Below are positions 1-9,892 of a DNA stretch of 16,669 nucleotides, one piece after another. A model generated the notes under the pieces. That model did not search any database. It was not told the origin of the DNA and was given only the letters and a program-made list of their open reading frames with translations. Numbering within the stretch: position 1 is the first letter of the stretch; each line of letters begins with the position of its first letter. Both the position numbers and the translations under genes were made by a program. Source of the DNA: Cylindrodendrum hubeiense (Eukaryota; Ascomycota; Sordariomycetes; Hypocreales; Nectriaceae); NCBI GenBank assembly GCA_014621425.1, contig JAANBB010000668.1, positions 1-16,669 of the forward strand. The letters run 5' to 3'.

Positions 1-862
1 CTCTCCACTCCTCCCATCACTCATGATGACTGACTGCCCACTGAACCATGACCACGGACTGACTGACTAGCTGACGTCGATAGAGGGAAGGAGGGGTCCC
101 CTGACCCACCTGCCCACCTGCCCACGCCCACTCACGCCCACGCCCACTCTGCCGGTCCGGTCGGTCGCTGCCCGGCTCCACGTCGGTACGTACCGCGCCT
201 TTGCGGTCATCGCGGTCATCGCGGGCCCCGAATTCGGAGTTGGCATGGCCGTCATGGACGGGAATGGCTGGTGTTTTGACTTTCGCTGAGTTGTTCATCC
301 GCCGTCTGGCATGTGTTTGCCCGTTCTAGACTTTGTGTGGCATCGGCCCGGGTCTCGATCATTCGTCCAGCATGGCTATGGCTGGCTGGCTTTCCGGCCC
401 CTGCATCACTGCTCTTTGTCACCAGACAATAAACTTACCCTGTAGCCATCATGCCAAGTCACCAAGCGTCACCCAGCATCACCAGCACTCGTCTGCTTCA
501 TGCAGGACTACCTTATTGCAATGTACCAGTCCAGTTGGCAAATGAGCCCAATATTGCGGCCCCAACACTTGGCTCATTGCTCATTACAGATGTAGTCGTT
601 ACCCGGATGGGCAGCCAGGGTAGTTTCTGCCGTGGCGCAATCGTCATCATAGCATCATTATAAATCAGTGCACGCCATGACTAAATCAAATCAATCCCAC
701 CGAAGCATTCAGCCAAATCAAAAACTTGTAATTCCAGGGTATTTGCAAGGCTATGCTCGAGGTGGCTCCAAGCCAGCGCCCATCTACAATTGGGAAAACC
801 CATTTGTTCGTCTAGATATTCAGAGCCCAATTTTCCCTCTCAGTCGACCTGAGTTGATAAGC
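1..862. other. Intergenic region left of gcn2, no gene seen
   Basis: No convincing coding region, tRNA or rRNA is visible here. Open frames on both strands are short, low in complexity and lack recognisable motifs. The first 230 bases are built from short repeats (GACT runs, CCCAC units, a doubled GCGGTCATC), and the rest is unremarkable sequence that should include the 3' untranslated region of gcn2, whose stop codon lies at 863-865 on the minus strand. No AATAAA was found just downstream of that stop. The left part could be promoter DNA of a gene beyond the window edge, but that is a guess. Confidence 0.6.
105..147. repeat. CCCAC-rich imperfect tandem repeat
   Basis: The pentamer CCCAC starts at 105, 113, 121, 127, 137 and 143, giving six copies in 43 bases on the plus strand with 6-10 base spacing. 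It follows directly after a GC-rich palindrome at 92-102. It is probably simple low-complexity DNA. A cluster of transcription-factor sites is possible but not supported by anything else. Confidence 0.5.
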
Positions 863-3800
863 TCATGCTCCAAGATCGTAGTAGATGCAGGTACCCGATC
901 GGAAGTTGTACAGGAACGAGTGTCGCGTGCCACCCTTTTTATCATGCCTGTACCGCCATGTATCCAGCTGATCGTGTATCTCCCGCACGTACTTCTTCTC
1001 AGATGTCGTCACCGCGTGCTCGACTTGACGCCAGCCCTCAGGTTCCGACAATGTTGTTTCCCGGATTAGTTCCATTACCTGGTCTGTCGTCTCAATGGCC
1101 AGGATAGGGCCGTCCAAGAATGACCGCACCAGACTTGCTGCGCTGCTTTGTGACTGCTCCACCACAGTTCGTCGGTTGAACTTCTTGCTTCGCGTCTGAG
1201 CTATGAGAACTCGCACATCCTGCTCGGGATCCTTGTCGCTTGAGGCACTCGCTTCAGCCTGTGGAGTGATACCCCGGAGCTTGGCCATGGCCCTGGAATC
1301 GCGTTCTCTGATTTCACCACGGAGCCATGAGAATAGCTGTGTCGTCGGAATATCCACATCCTGAACGTCTTTCCTGCCCATGGTCTTAATCTTCAGGATC
1401 GAGTCCTGCTTGATAATAATGATCCATGAGTACGCCTCATCGCGGTGCTTCGACAATAGGTCTTCTGGAGACCTCGCATCCTTGGCCATCTCGGCGCTGA
1501 TGTCGTGATACCAGAGTGACTGCAATAGTTCAACTCCGGATGATCGTAAGAGGGCTGCATCGAAGCTCGCAACCAAAACGTCACACTTGATTATTGAATT
1601 AGCTGGTGGTCTCCACGTGAGATTTAATAAACGGAAGGAGAGACTTACTCGTCGATCGTTAAAGATTCCACTTGGATCGTCCTCCACTCTCTTCAGGAAC
1701 GACTTTCCACCAGATTTAGGCACCCTGGCTAGCCGCTCCCAAGCAAGACTGAACCCAACAGCATGTCTCTCGCTGAACTGTCCTCCGATCTTGGGCCGTT
1801 GCTCCTTAATAAGGTGGTCATACCGACCACCAGCTGCGAACACGTCCTTGACTTTCTTGTCATACAGGCAGGAAAAGAGGATTCCTCCCATGTAGAATCC
1901 TTCCTTCAAGCTGTTTAGTGGGTTGACGTATATCTTGGTCCCGACTCCCAGACGCTTGGAGTATTCTGCGACTTCTTTGAGATGCGCTATCGTCGGTGAC
2001 GCACGTTGATACATATCACCGCCCTCGAAGAGCGTTTTCAGCTTTGAAAAGGTCTTATTCGGAGTGTCTATTCTATCATTAGTAGTTTTTCATTTTAAAG
2101 AGCCTCAAAGGATCTCAATGTTCAGGGGTCACAAACCTCGGAAATCGAACCGTTGCAGCTCATCAACGCTGGTTGCCGACACACCAACAGCCGACGACCG
2201 CAGCTCGATTCTAATCTTCTGCCAGGTGTGGTTGTGGATATTCAGCTTGCTCAGAACATCTGCAGCGGCCCGACGACAAGCAGGCTCAATGCCGCAGTGT
2301 TCAAAAATAAGTTGCAGGAGATCTGAATGTCCAAGATGAAAGCACATTGCCGATGATGATACGGCCGGGAAACTGTGGATGATTTCATCCATCACCTTGA
2401 GTACTTCGGCTTCCTTCAACGCTAGATCCAACGTGTCGGTAGTGACGATGTCAAAGTCAACTTCCCCAAACATTTGAGGCTGACCAGTATCTTGCCTGTC
2501 GCGGAAAACGTTGCCAAAGGTGAATGTCCTCTCTATGACGGGTCCACTGGCTTGTTTCGACATCATCCTAGCATTTCCCATCGTCAAATCATATGGGAGC
2601 TGAAGCACCGACCCATTCTGATCTAGCAGTTGAACCACATTGTCTCCGTAGTGCCCTGATCGGGGATAGATGGTATTCCTAGGACACTCAATAGCCCCGT
2701 GATGACGAAAGATCGAGACGAGCGCCTTCTTGACAATGCTCTGATTTAGTAGCTCAGAAGCACTTGGATTAGTTGCAAACATGTCCCATGCAAAGTTCTT
2801 TGTTGGTTCCATTGGCTTTGCGAAGAGGGTGGAGAGCATCTTGCGGTAGTAGGGAGAGCTCGGGTCCGCTAGTCCAGCCAGAGTGCGTCGAATTGTCTCG
2901 CTCTCCATCTGAACCGGCAGCTTTCCACTCTTGAGAAGATCTGAACTTGATGGTCTCTCTTTGGGATTGTGGTTGACTAAGGAGAACACAATCTCTGTTT
3001 GCACCTTCTCGGTCGGCTTAAAATCAGACGGAAGAACTGGCTGAGGCCGTCGTAGTTGACCAAGAACATCGGCCTTTTGCATACCCATCATCGGGATGTA
3101 GCACATTTCGAAGAAGATGATACCAAGCGAATACATCTGTTCATACAAGTCAGCACGCCACTTAACACATAACCTGAACAGTGGAACTCACATCAACTTT
3201 CGTGCTGTACATGCCATTGACGGCAGATCGCACTTCTGGAGCGGAATAGTACGCAGTGCCAATACTTCTTGTCATGTCGTCCGTCTCAAGGGTGTTTCCT
3301 GCAGCTCTGTCTACCGAGAATTGACCGCTAGTGGCGAGACCAAAGTCGCCAATCTTAACGTTGTCAGCACCATCAGAGCTACTGCTAATGAAGATATTCT
3401 CTGGCTTCAAGTCACGATGCACGATGCTTAGCCCGTGGATATGAGCCATGCCCTCCAGAATCTGGCGGAACAGCCGCCAAATCTCTGTCGCATTTTTATG
3501 CAAGCCTCGCGCAATGAGATCTCGAAGGGTCTGAAGAGTTGTTAAAACTTGAATAGTGCATTAATTCAATGAACCAAAATGTGACTCACCCGCTTTTCGC
3601 AGTACTCCATAGAGATGTAAAGTATTGTTCGGTAGGACCGTTGGTATCGCAGTCGTCGTTGAATCGCACCATGTCTTTCTTTCTCGGGAGAGAGGGCGCG
3701 ACCGACAGCCACATCATCAAGGTCAGATGACTCGTCGTCTTCCGTTTCATCGTCTTCGTCCTCATCTTCGTCCTCAGAGTCCTCATAATCGAATTCCACA

Positions 3801-5987
3801 TGGGCATTCGAGGACATGAAGTCCAGACCTCCAGTGCTAGTAGCAAATTGGATGTCAACCCCAGCGGATCCAGTTCCCCGGGTATCTTCAGTGAAGTAGT
3901 CAGTTGAGGTGTCATCCTCTGTGTCCGTCAGGTCTGGGATTTCCTCGACCCAGGTGTTGTAGTATCGAACCACAGCAGGATGACTGAGCTGAGATAGCAG
4001 ACGAACCTCCTTCAAGATTTCAGTGAGACTGGCCTGTGAGCGCTGGGTAATCTTCTTAATGGCGTAAATCTGACCATCCAGCTTTTTTCTTGCCTTGACG
4101 ACTTCTCCAAAACCTCCCTTTCCAAGTCGGCCTTCTTCGATGAAATCCTCTGTATAACGAGATAAAGTGTGTCCTCTGACATTTGAATCGCGTCTTAACC
4201 TTTGTGGGAGTACCTGCAAGGAGGTCATGGATGGGCTGCTTGACAAGATAGCCGACGCATCATCAAAGAGCACGGGCGCGTCAGTAGCTAGGAACTCGCT
4301 CGACCCTAACTCAAAAGCTCGGGGCCTTTTCTGTTTATCCTCTTTGAAGAATCTACTAACCAGCTCTTGCAAGGAGTGCGACAGTGTGAATGACTCCATC
4401 AGATTCTTAGGCGAGGAGTAGGTGCGCAAAACATCAAGGCCAAAAATCATCTGTACAAAGACCACGCCAAAGTCCCAGATATCAGTCTTGTATGTATACT
4501 GAGGTTTGGATGCCCCCGCAATCTCGGGAGGTAGCCAATATGCAGACTTTGCAGAGTTCAAGCCCGGAAGGCCTTGCTTCTGTGTGCTGATGATATGAAG
4601 TTCCCGCTGATACCAGGAATCGGAGATCTTGGGAATGATTTCACCAGTAGGCTCACGGAATAACAAGATATTCCCTGGGTGAATATCTTGATGAGCAATG
4701 TTCTTGTTGTGAAGGAAGCTTAGCGCATCTAGCAAGTCCCGTGTCCAAGACCGCACCTTGCCAACCTCAATATGGCCCGCAAGCTCCAAGAGCTCCTCCA
4801 AGGGTCCCTTTTCAGCCAGAGGAGTCATGACACTCACTGTCCAGGTATTCAAGACGGTTGGATCGGTGACAAGCCCACTCTGAACCTTGAAATCTAGAAT
4901 CTCAACAAGGTGCCGGTGCTGCACTCGTTTCACGGTCTTGAGATCTTGTAAGCGAGACTCAACACTCTGTAGCTGCTTCTTGAACTCCTTGGAGTCCTTC
5001 CCGTTAGAGCGCAGAACAGCTTCCTTGAGCGCCAACGTCATGCTGGCTTGACCGTTGGTGAGCACTGGCCGAACCGTGTACACGATCGAGACGGGGCCCT
5101 GACGCGGATCGCATTTCCCGGCAACGGATTTGAAGGTGATGACGTCGCCTGCCTTATCCGTGGTGTTACAGAATTGGTCGAAATCTATGACCTCGATATC
5201 GGTGTTGGTGCTGGCTGTCGGCTGCTGGGGTTGACTACCGTTTGGGCGCCGCTTAGATTCCTTCGCCTTCTGGCGTTGACGATCGATCTGCTGTTGAAGC
5301 ATCTCTGATATAACCCTCTCTTCTTCTTTCGTTTCTTCAATCTTCTTTTGCTCTGCCACCTTCTTCTCCTCCTGCGCTCGCTTCGCCAGCGACGCTTCGT
5401 GTCGCTCTCGTTCCTCCTCGAGTGAAGGCAGATACTTCCCGTTTGCCTTGGCTTGTGCAGCGTCCTCGAGGATATCTCGGACGCCTTCCACAATTTTGTC
5501 GATCATTTCCTGTTCATCTTGGGCAAAGACCTTGGGTTGGCTCTCGATGAACTTTTGGATCTTGAACTGGGTTACCTCCTTAAGGTCAATGTCCTTTATT
5601 GTAAGAACCGGCGGGGATTTCGGGTATGTCGCAGTCATGGTAAAGCCCAGTGTCACGGCAAAGTCTTCATCGCTGGAAGCCTTTATTCGGATATCGAATG
5701 AGGGTTCTGTTCTCTACGGATCATGAGCTTCCAGGTGGGACGAAGGCGACGGCACGAGGCGACATGGGATACGCTACCTTCCAGGCGCTATGAGCCCCTG
5801 TATGCATGACAAAGTCCTCGCCATAGATGGCCTCGAGGGCCAAAAGTTCATTTTGCTGAAGCTCATGGTATTCGATCTTGGTGTTGACCTCCGGGCTTGC
5901 GGCGGGCTGCAGGCCCGGGAAGCTTGACTCATCGTTCTTTTTGGGGTTCAAGGGCGTCTTCCATTGCCCGGTTGCGTTCCACGCCAT
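863..5987 (-). CDS. gcn2: Gcn2/CPC-3 eIF2alpha kinase (general amino-acid control sensor)
   Basis: Phosphorylates eIF2alpha when uncharged tRNA accumulates, lowering general translation and inducing Gcn4/CPC1-type factors. Six exons keep frame: 5987-5778, 5713-3590, 3530-3192, 3136-2137, 2067-1649 and 1585-863, giving 1604 residues, normal for Gcn2. Order: N-terminal RWD domain (about 30-150), charged linker (about 170-225), degenerate pseudokinase (about 245-545; HQD at 411-413 and DSW replacing DFG at 435-437), true kinase from about 590 (GKGGFG 601-606, Lys623, HRD 816-818, DFG 840-842, then a GTAYYSAPE loop) with the acidic kinase insert typical of Gcn2 at about 710-739, HisRS-like domain (about 965-1360) and C-terminal anticodon-binding-like region. 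The start is the first in-frame ATG, with A at -3. The first donor (GTAGCG) is weak, so the boundary at 5778/5713 is the least certain. The intron 1648-1586 is in frame and stop-free. Confidence 0.95.
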
Positions 5988-6033
5988 GATTGCGCGAGAC
6001 CGAGAAAAGTGCCACAGCCTAGGCCGTGACGCT

Positions 6034-6051
6034 TTACAGGGAAGAAGCCAT
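6034..6051 (-). other. Minimal uORF in the gcn2 leader (5 codons plus stop)
   Basis: On the minus strand an ATG at 6051 sits in an essentially ideal context (GCCACCATGG) and reads five sense codons (MASSL) before TAA, which ends 46 nt before the gcn2 ATG at 5987. It is the only ATG between the TATA-like element at 6155-6150 and the main start. Whether it is transcribed is not shown by the sequence, but a start site about 30-60 nt below the TATA element would include it. Confidence 0.5.
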
Positions 6052-6149
6052 GGTGGCGGTGATATCGAATTGTTGGTGACGGGTTGGTATGATCCAGGCA
6101 AGTGGATGAAAGGTTCGACTTGTGACGTCGCTGGGCGATGGCGGGGTAG

Positions 6150-6155
6150 TTTATA
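6150..6155 (-). promoter_or_regulatory. TATA-like element upstream of gcn2
   Basis: The minus strand reads TATAAA here, 163 nt upstream of the gcn2 start codon. Fungal leaders of about 100 nt would be consistent with its use, but TATA function in filamentous fungi is often weak. Confidence 0.35.
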
Positions 6156-6405
6156 GGCTCTGTGTGAACTTGTCTGACCCCGAAAGGCGGTGTCATCAGC
6201 TCACTGATCACTGTACGGACAGGCTGGGACAGGCTTAGAGTGGCGGCTGCAGCGGGGGATGCAGGGCGTGGCCAGGGGTTCCCGGGCTGCCCTCGTGGTA
6301 GAGGTGTCAAAACTGCAGCCAATAGATGCCCTGAGCCCGCTGGAGCCTCAGTGGTAGCCGCTGCACAGATGCCCGACTCGGCGCCAGCAAGGCCAGCCAA
6401 CCCAC

Positions 6406-6448
6406 TTCAGCTGCCGGGTCCCACTCTTTGTCTCCGGCGGCAGCTGAA
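6406..6448. repeat. 11-bp perfect inverted repeat with paired CAGCTG boxes
   Basis: TTCAGCTGCCG at 6406-6416 is repeated as its reverse complement at 6438-6448, with a 21-base spacer. Each arm contains the palindrome CAGCTG (6408-6413 and 6441-6446), an E-box form. The centres are 33 bp apart, about three helical turns, as would suit two bound dimers on one DNA face. It could also fold as a hairpin in RNA if transcribed. Function is unknown. Confidence 0.7.
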
Positions 6449-6606
6449 AGTAAACAAATCAACCCTCATCCACCCACCTGCCAACGCAGCAGACTCTCGA
6501 TTGCCACCTTCGATGTTGCTCGTTCGTCGCCCGTGATTGCGGAGGCGGAAGCTTTGATATCTACTGTACGGATAGTGAATTGTGTGAAAGCCTCACTTCG
6601 CCTACC

Positions 6607-8676
6607 ATGCTGGGGTGGATGATGCGACGCGGCGAGGACGCGCCCGACGCGGCTGGCGATGCAGGTACGGATCCCGATGCTTGGTTGTTTTGAGTTGTCG
6701 CGCGATGTTGAAGCTAAACATTTCAAACAGATACGACCCAGATCGATCAGCCTGACACTCCTGCGCCCGTTTTTGCCGCAAGAGCCTTCAAAAGCGCCAT
6801 CTTTGGGACGCCTGCCCGACCCAGCGACGACCCCGAGACGAGATCAACAAACCAGACAAACAGCAAGACGGACCAGGATTCAAAGACACCTCAGCGACCC
6901 CAGGGCATCTTGTTGACCCCGGGCACGGGAACATCACGGAGGAAGCGCGTATCTTTTGGACAAGATGTTGGAACTAAGACAAACGGCTCGTTGGTAGCGA
7001 AAGCGACCGAAGGGCATCAGCGCACACGCCTGAACGATGCTCTAGCAAAGGCTTCTCAAGAGGGAGCCAAGTCTGTAGCTCAGAAAGCTACGACGCGACG
7101 AACCCGGGACGACAAGTCTGACGACGAATGGGAGGAGGCCGACGATGAGGATTTCTGCCAAGACATCACCATTGATCTCAACGAACCCCACTCCCAATCC
7201 GGAAAATACTGGAAGGAGGAATTCGAAAAATATCACGAGGATGCCAAGGCAGAGATGGAGAAATTGCTGAAGTATAAGCAACTGGCAAAATCCTATGCCA
7301 AACAGAAAGATGCCGAGGCGATCCAGCTCGCCGAGATGCTCAAGGACGAGCAGCAAAAGGTCATCACGATGGAGAAGCAGATTGCTGAAGGCGCCTCGAA
7401 GATGGTATCGAAACGGGGCGAAGAGACTTCCCCGGATCTGCTCTCCACCCTCACGAAGCAGACGGCATTGGCTGTTCAGTACCGGACTCGTGTCCAGGAA
7501 CTGGAAGACCAACTCGAAGACTTCCTGCAGGACAGGGAGGACGACGCTGATGCTGAAGCCAAAGGCCGAAAGCGACGCCTGTTGACATCACCACGAACAC
7601 AGAAAACGCTTCTCGAGACACAACGAGAACTTCGAAGAGCTCGCAACCAAGTGAAGGAACTGGGCGAACTCCGGGATCAGGTTTCAACTCTGAAATCTCA
7701 GCTCCGGTCTGCCGAGAAGCGAACCACTAAGGTGGAGACAAACGGCAAGACAGATGATGATGCTCTTCCCGAAGGTAGTAGGGCAAAGGAACTACGTATT
7801 CAACTCCGCGAAGCGAAAGATGACTCCAAGAAGAAGGATGAGGAGCTCCGGAAGCTAAAGAAAGAGTTCGAGACGTTTCGACAAGACACCAAGACTCGCG
7901 AGGAGGATACCAAGGGTGTGCTGGAACGCGCCCATAACAAGATTTCGGATCTTAAGAAGGAGATCAGAACCCTCAAAGTCTCTGGCGTGGAACCCGCGGC
8001 ACGACCGAAAAGCTGGCATCCCCAGACCGAGGTTGATCTCCTGCACGACACAGCTTTGCACCCGACCACCAATGGTGTCGCACGGAGAAGCTTTGACATG
8101 AAGGATCTTGAAGACGAGTCTATGCAGCTCAAAATTCCTGCTGGCAACGGTCGAACACTACGGGAGAAGTTTCAACACGACGCGCTTCTCAGGGTTACTC
8201 AGTCAGATGTTGGGGCAAGACCAGCTTCAACGACTCTTGTCGAGCGACCGAACCTTGTGCCGCCTAGGTGGCAGCCGTTCGTTCCTCGATCGCCTCGGAA
8301 CAGAGCCTACCTTGGTGAGGAAATTACCAATTGCATTCAGAACGGAGGCGCCACGTCGGTAGCTACTAAGCCCAAGGATATCGAAGTGCCCGATTTGCCA
8401 TCCCTTGCGAAGACTATTGCCCGGTCGGCCCGTAGTCGATCAGCGGATAAGGATGAGGCCAAGGTGGATCTTCTGCAGGACCGCTTCGCGCGGCTTGGAG
8501 GACCAGACACGAACAATAATGCGATCGCGGCGCCCACGTCAAAGAGCACACTGCCGCCCGAGCGCAGGGCCGCTGCCATTGCGCGCATCGAGCAGAGGAT
8601 GGCGGAGAAGAAGAAGCAGAAGGGACAGGACAAGGAGAATGTGCGACCATCACGGGGACGCGCATTATTGGGATGA
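6607..8676 (+). CDS. cut12: Cut12-family spindle pole body protein
   Basis: Structural and signalling component of the spindle pole body; in fission yeast Cut12 links the pole to mitotic entry through PP1 and Polo kinase. Two exons, 6607-6664 and 6731-8676, join in phase and encode 667 residues. Residues about 35-100 carry the conserved family block (FKSAIFGTPARPSDDPE, then GILLTPGTG). A basic RVxF-type motif KRVSF lies at 91-95. Long coiled coil covers about 130-410 (heptad-rich, Glu/Lys/Leu). The C-terminal half is basic and low in complexity, ending in a KEN box at 654-656. The start ATG has A at -3; the intron has a GTACGG donor and CTAAA-like branch point. Assignment to the Cut12/spindle-pole-formation family rests on the N-terminal block and architecture, so it is strong but not certain. 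Confidence 0.85.
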
Positions 8677-8922
8677 AGATTTTTACGGAGTGAGGTGTGA
8701 ATGGAAATGACGAGAACGGGGATAATTTGTATTTCTAACGGCCGTTCAGGTTGGATTTGATTGTCTGGCATTGGCATGGTGTTGGGTCTCCTTTTAGCAT
8801 ACGGATAGTCGTATGGATATCGATTTACACGAGGCTTTATCTCTCTACCTCGAATATGGAGCTTCGGCTTATCTGGATCAGTGCTGTAAACCCAACTTTG
8901 ACATCACAACCCATGGCTCTCG
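8677..8922. other. Cut12 3' end and ureF upstream region
   Basis: The 246 bases between the Cut12 stop and the ureF start must hold the 3' end of one transcript and the promoter of the next. No AATAAA or TATA box was recognised. An ATG at 8913 opens a 19-codon out-of-frame ORF (stop 8970-8972) that overlaps the proposed ureF start. Confidence 0.5.
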
Positions 8923-9823
8923 ATGGCGTCTCTGCATCTCGGCTCGGATCCTGTAAATGGAATCCAAGATGAGATCCTAGAACTGGAGCGGCGGCTGCAA
9001 GATGCCAAGGAGCGTCTGAAAACGGCGCAGCCACAGCAGTCGCCAGCGAGGGATCCTGGCCGTGAGTCTCACATCACGCCGCAATGAACAAACAGCTCAC
9101 CACATCGCAGCTCACCTCGCCGGCTCAACTCACTTCTTGCTGCTTCTTTCGGACTCTGCCCTGCCGCTCGGCTCCTTTGCATTCAGCAGCGGCCTTGAGT
9201 CGTACATCGCGCACAACCGGCGCACCGCCACCTTCTCCTCCTTTCTGTCGTCGTCGCTGTCGTCCTTTGCCGCCACCACGCTGCCCTTCGTGCTGGCCGC
9301 GCACCGCGACCCGGCGTCGCTGGTGGCCCTGGACGACCAGCTGGACGCCGCCATCGTCTGCACCGTCGGCCGCCGCGCCAGCGTCGCCCAGGGCCGCGCG
9401 CTGCTGGGCATCTGGGAGCGCTCGTTCCGCGCGAGCCAGCCCGACGCTGACCAGGGCGTGCTGCGGGCCTTTGCGGCGCTGCTGAGGGAGGAAAGCAAAC
9501 GGGATGTGCCGCTTGCGTCGGCGCACCTGGGACCGCTGTTTGGGGCCATCTGCGCCATCGTCGGGCTGGGGCTGCGGCAGACGGCGTACGTCTTCATGCT
9601 GAGCCATGTCAAGGCCCTCATCTCGGCAGCGGTCCGGGCGAGCGTGTTTGGGCCGTACCAGGCGCAGAAGGTGCTGGCGGGGCAGCAGGTTCAGGTCATG
9701 ATTGACGAGATGATTGATCGGGAATGGAATACACAGGTGGAAGAGGCTGGGCAAACGGTACCGGTTATGGACTTGTGGATTGGGCGGCACGAGACTCTGT
9801 ACTCGAGGATCTTCAACAGCTGA
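8923..9823 (+). CDS. ureF: Urease accessory protein UreF
   Basis: UreF works with UreD and UreG to load nickel into apo-urease, allowing growth on urea. Exon 1 (8923-9061) and exon 2 (9111-9823) join in phase 1 across a 49-nt intron and give 283 residues. Exon 1 encodes a short polar coiled-coil-like segment (DEILELERRLQDAKERL) with no bacterial counterpart. Exon 2 opens into the core with SDSALPLGSFAFSSGLES, the family hallmark, followed by the all-helical fold and the typical C-terminal DLWIGRHETLYSRIFNS. An in-frame TGA at 8899-8901 excludes a longer N terminus without another exon. The second exon is clearly richer in GC than its neighbours, with many CG-ending codons. Neither urease nor UreD/UreG is in the window. 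Translation start is less certain because an out-of-frame ATG lies 10 nt upstream. Confidence 0.9.
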
Positions 9824-9852
9824 GCGCTGTGATTGTGGTATCATTAATGTAC

Positions 9853-9858
9853 AATAAA
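9853..9858 (+). terminator. Polyadenylation signal AATAAA after ureF
   Basis: AATAAA begins 30 nt after the ureF stop. The stop of the convergent cwc2 gene lies only 35 nt further on, so cleavage after this signal would bring the ureF mRNA up to or into the cwc2 coding sequence on the opposite strand. Confidence 0.5.
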
Positions 9859-9892
9859 TGTCTATGTATTCCTAAAACGGAACGCCTCGCCC

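Larger units (their letters stand above)
5988..6606. promoter_or_regulatory. Divergent promoter between gcn2 and the Cut12 gene
   Basis: This 619-base gap separates the start codons of two divergent genes. It holds the gcn2 uORF and TATA-like element, a doubled GGACAGGCT with 10-bp period (6217-6225, 6227-6235), a CCAAT box on the plus strand at 6319-6323, an 11-bp inverted repeat at 6406-6448, and a seven-codon uORF at 6513-6536 ahead of the Cut12 start. No conserved coding frame is apparent inside it. Confidence 0.6.

Noticed and set aside
17..298. 93-codon ATG-started frame on the minus strand
   Set aside because: Low-complexity composition driven by the short repeats, with no recognisable domain and no splice-linked continuation.
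5925..5931. TGACTCA (Gcn4/CPC1 consensus) inside gcn2 exon 1
   Set aside because: The same heptamer also occurs near 3582 (as part of a splice donor on the other strand) and near 14452, so it is at chance level, and this copy is within coding sequence.
5988..6101. Possible N-terminal extension of Gcn2 in frame upstream of 5987
   Set aside because: The frame is open but starts from TTG, has no ATG, and does not look like Gcn2 sequence.
9096..9110. Alternative acceptor for the ureF intron at 9095
   Set aside because: It keeps frame but would leave a 34-nt intron, below the usual fungal minimum, so 9110 was preferred.
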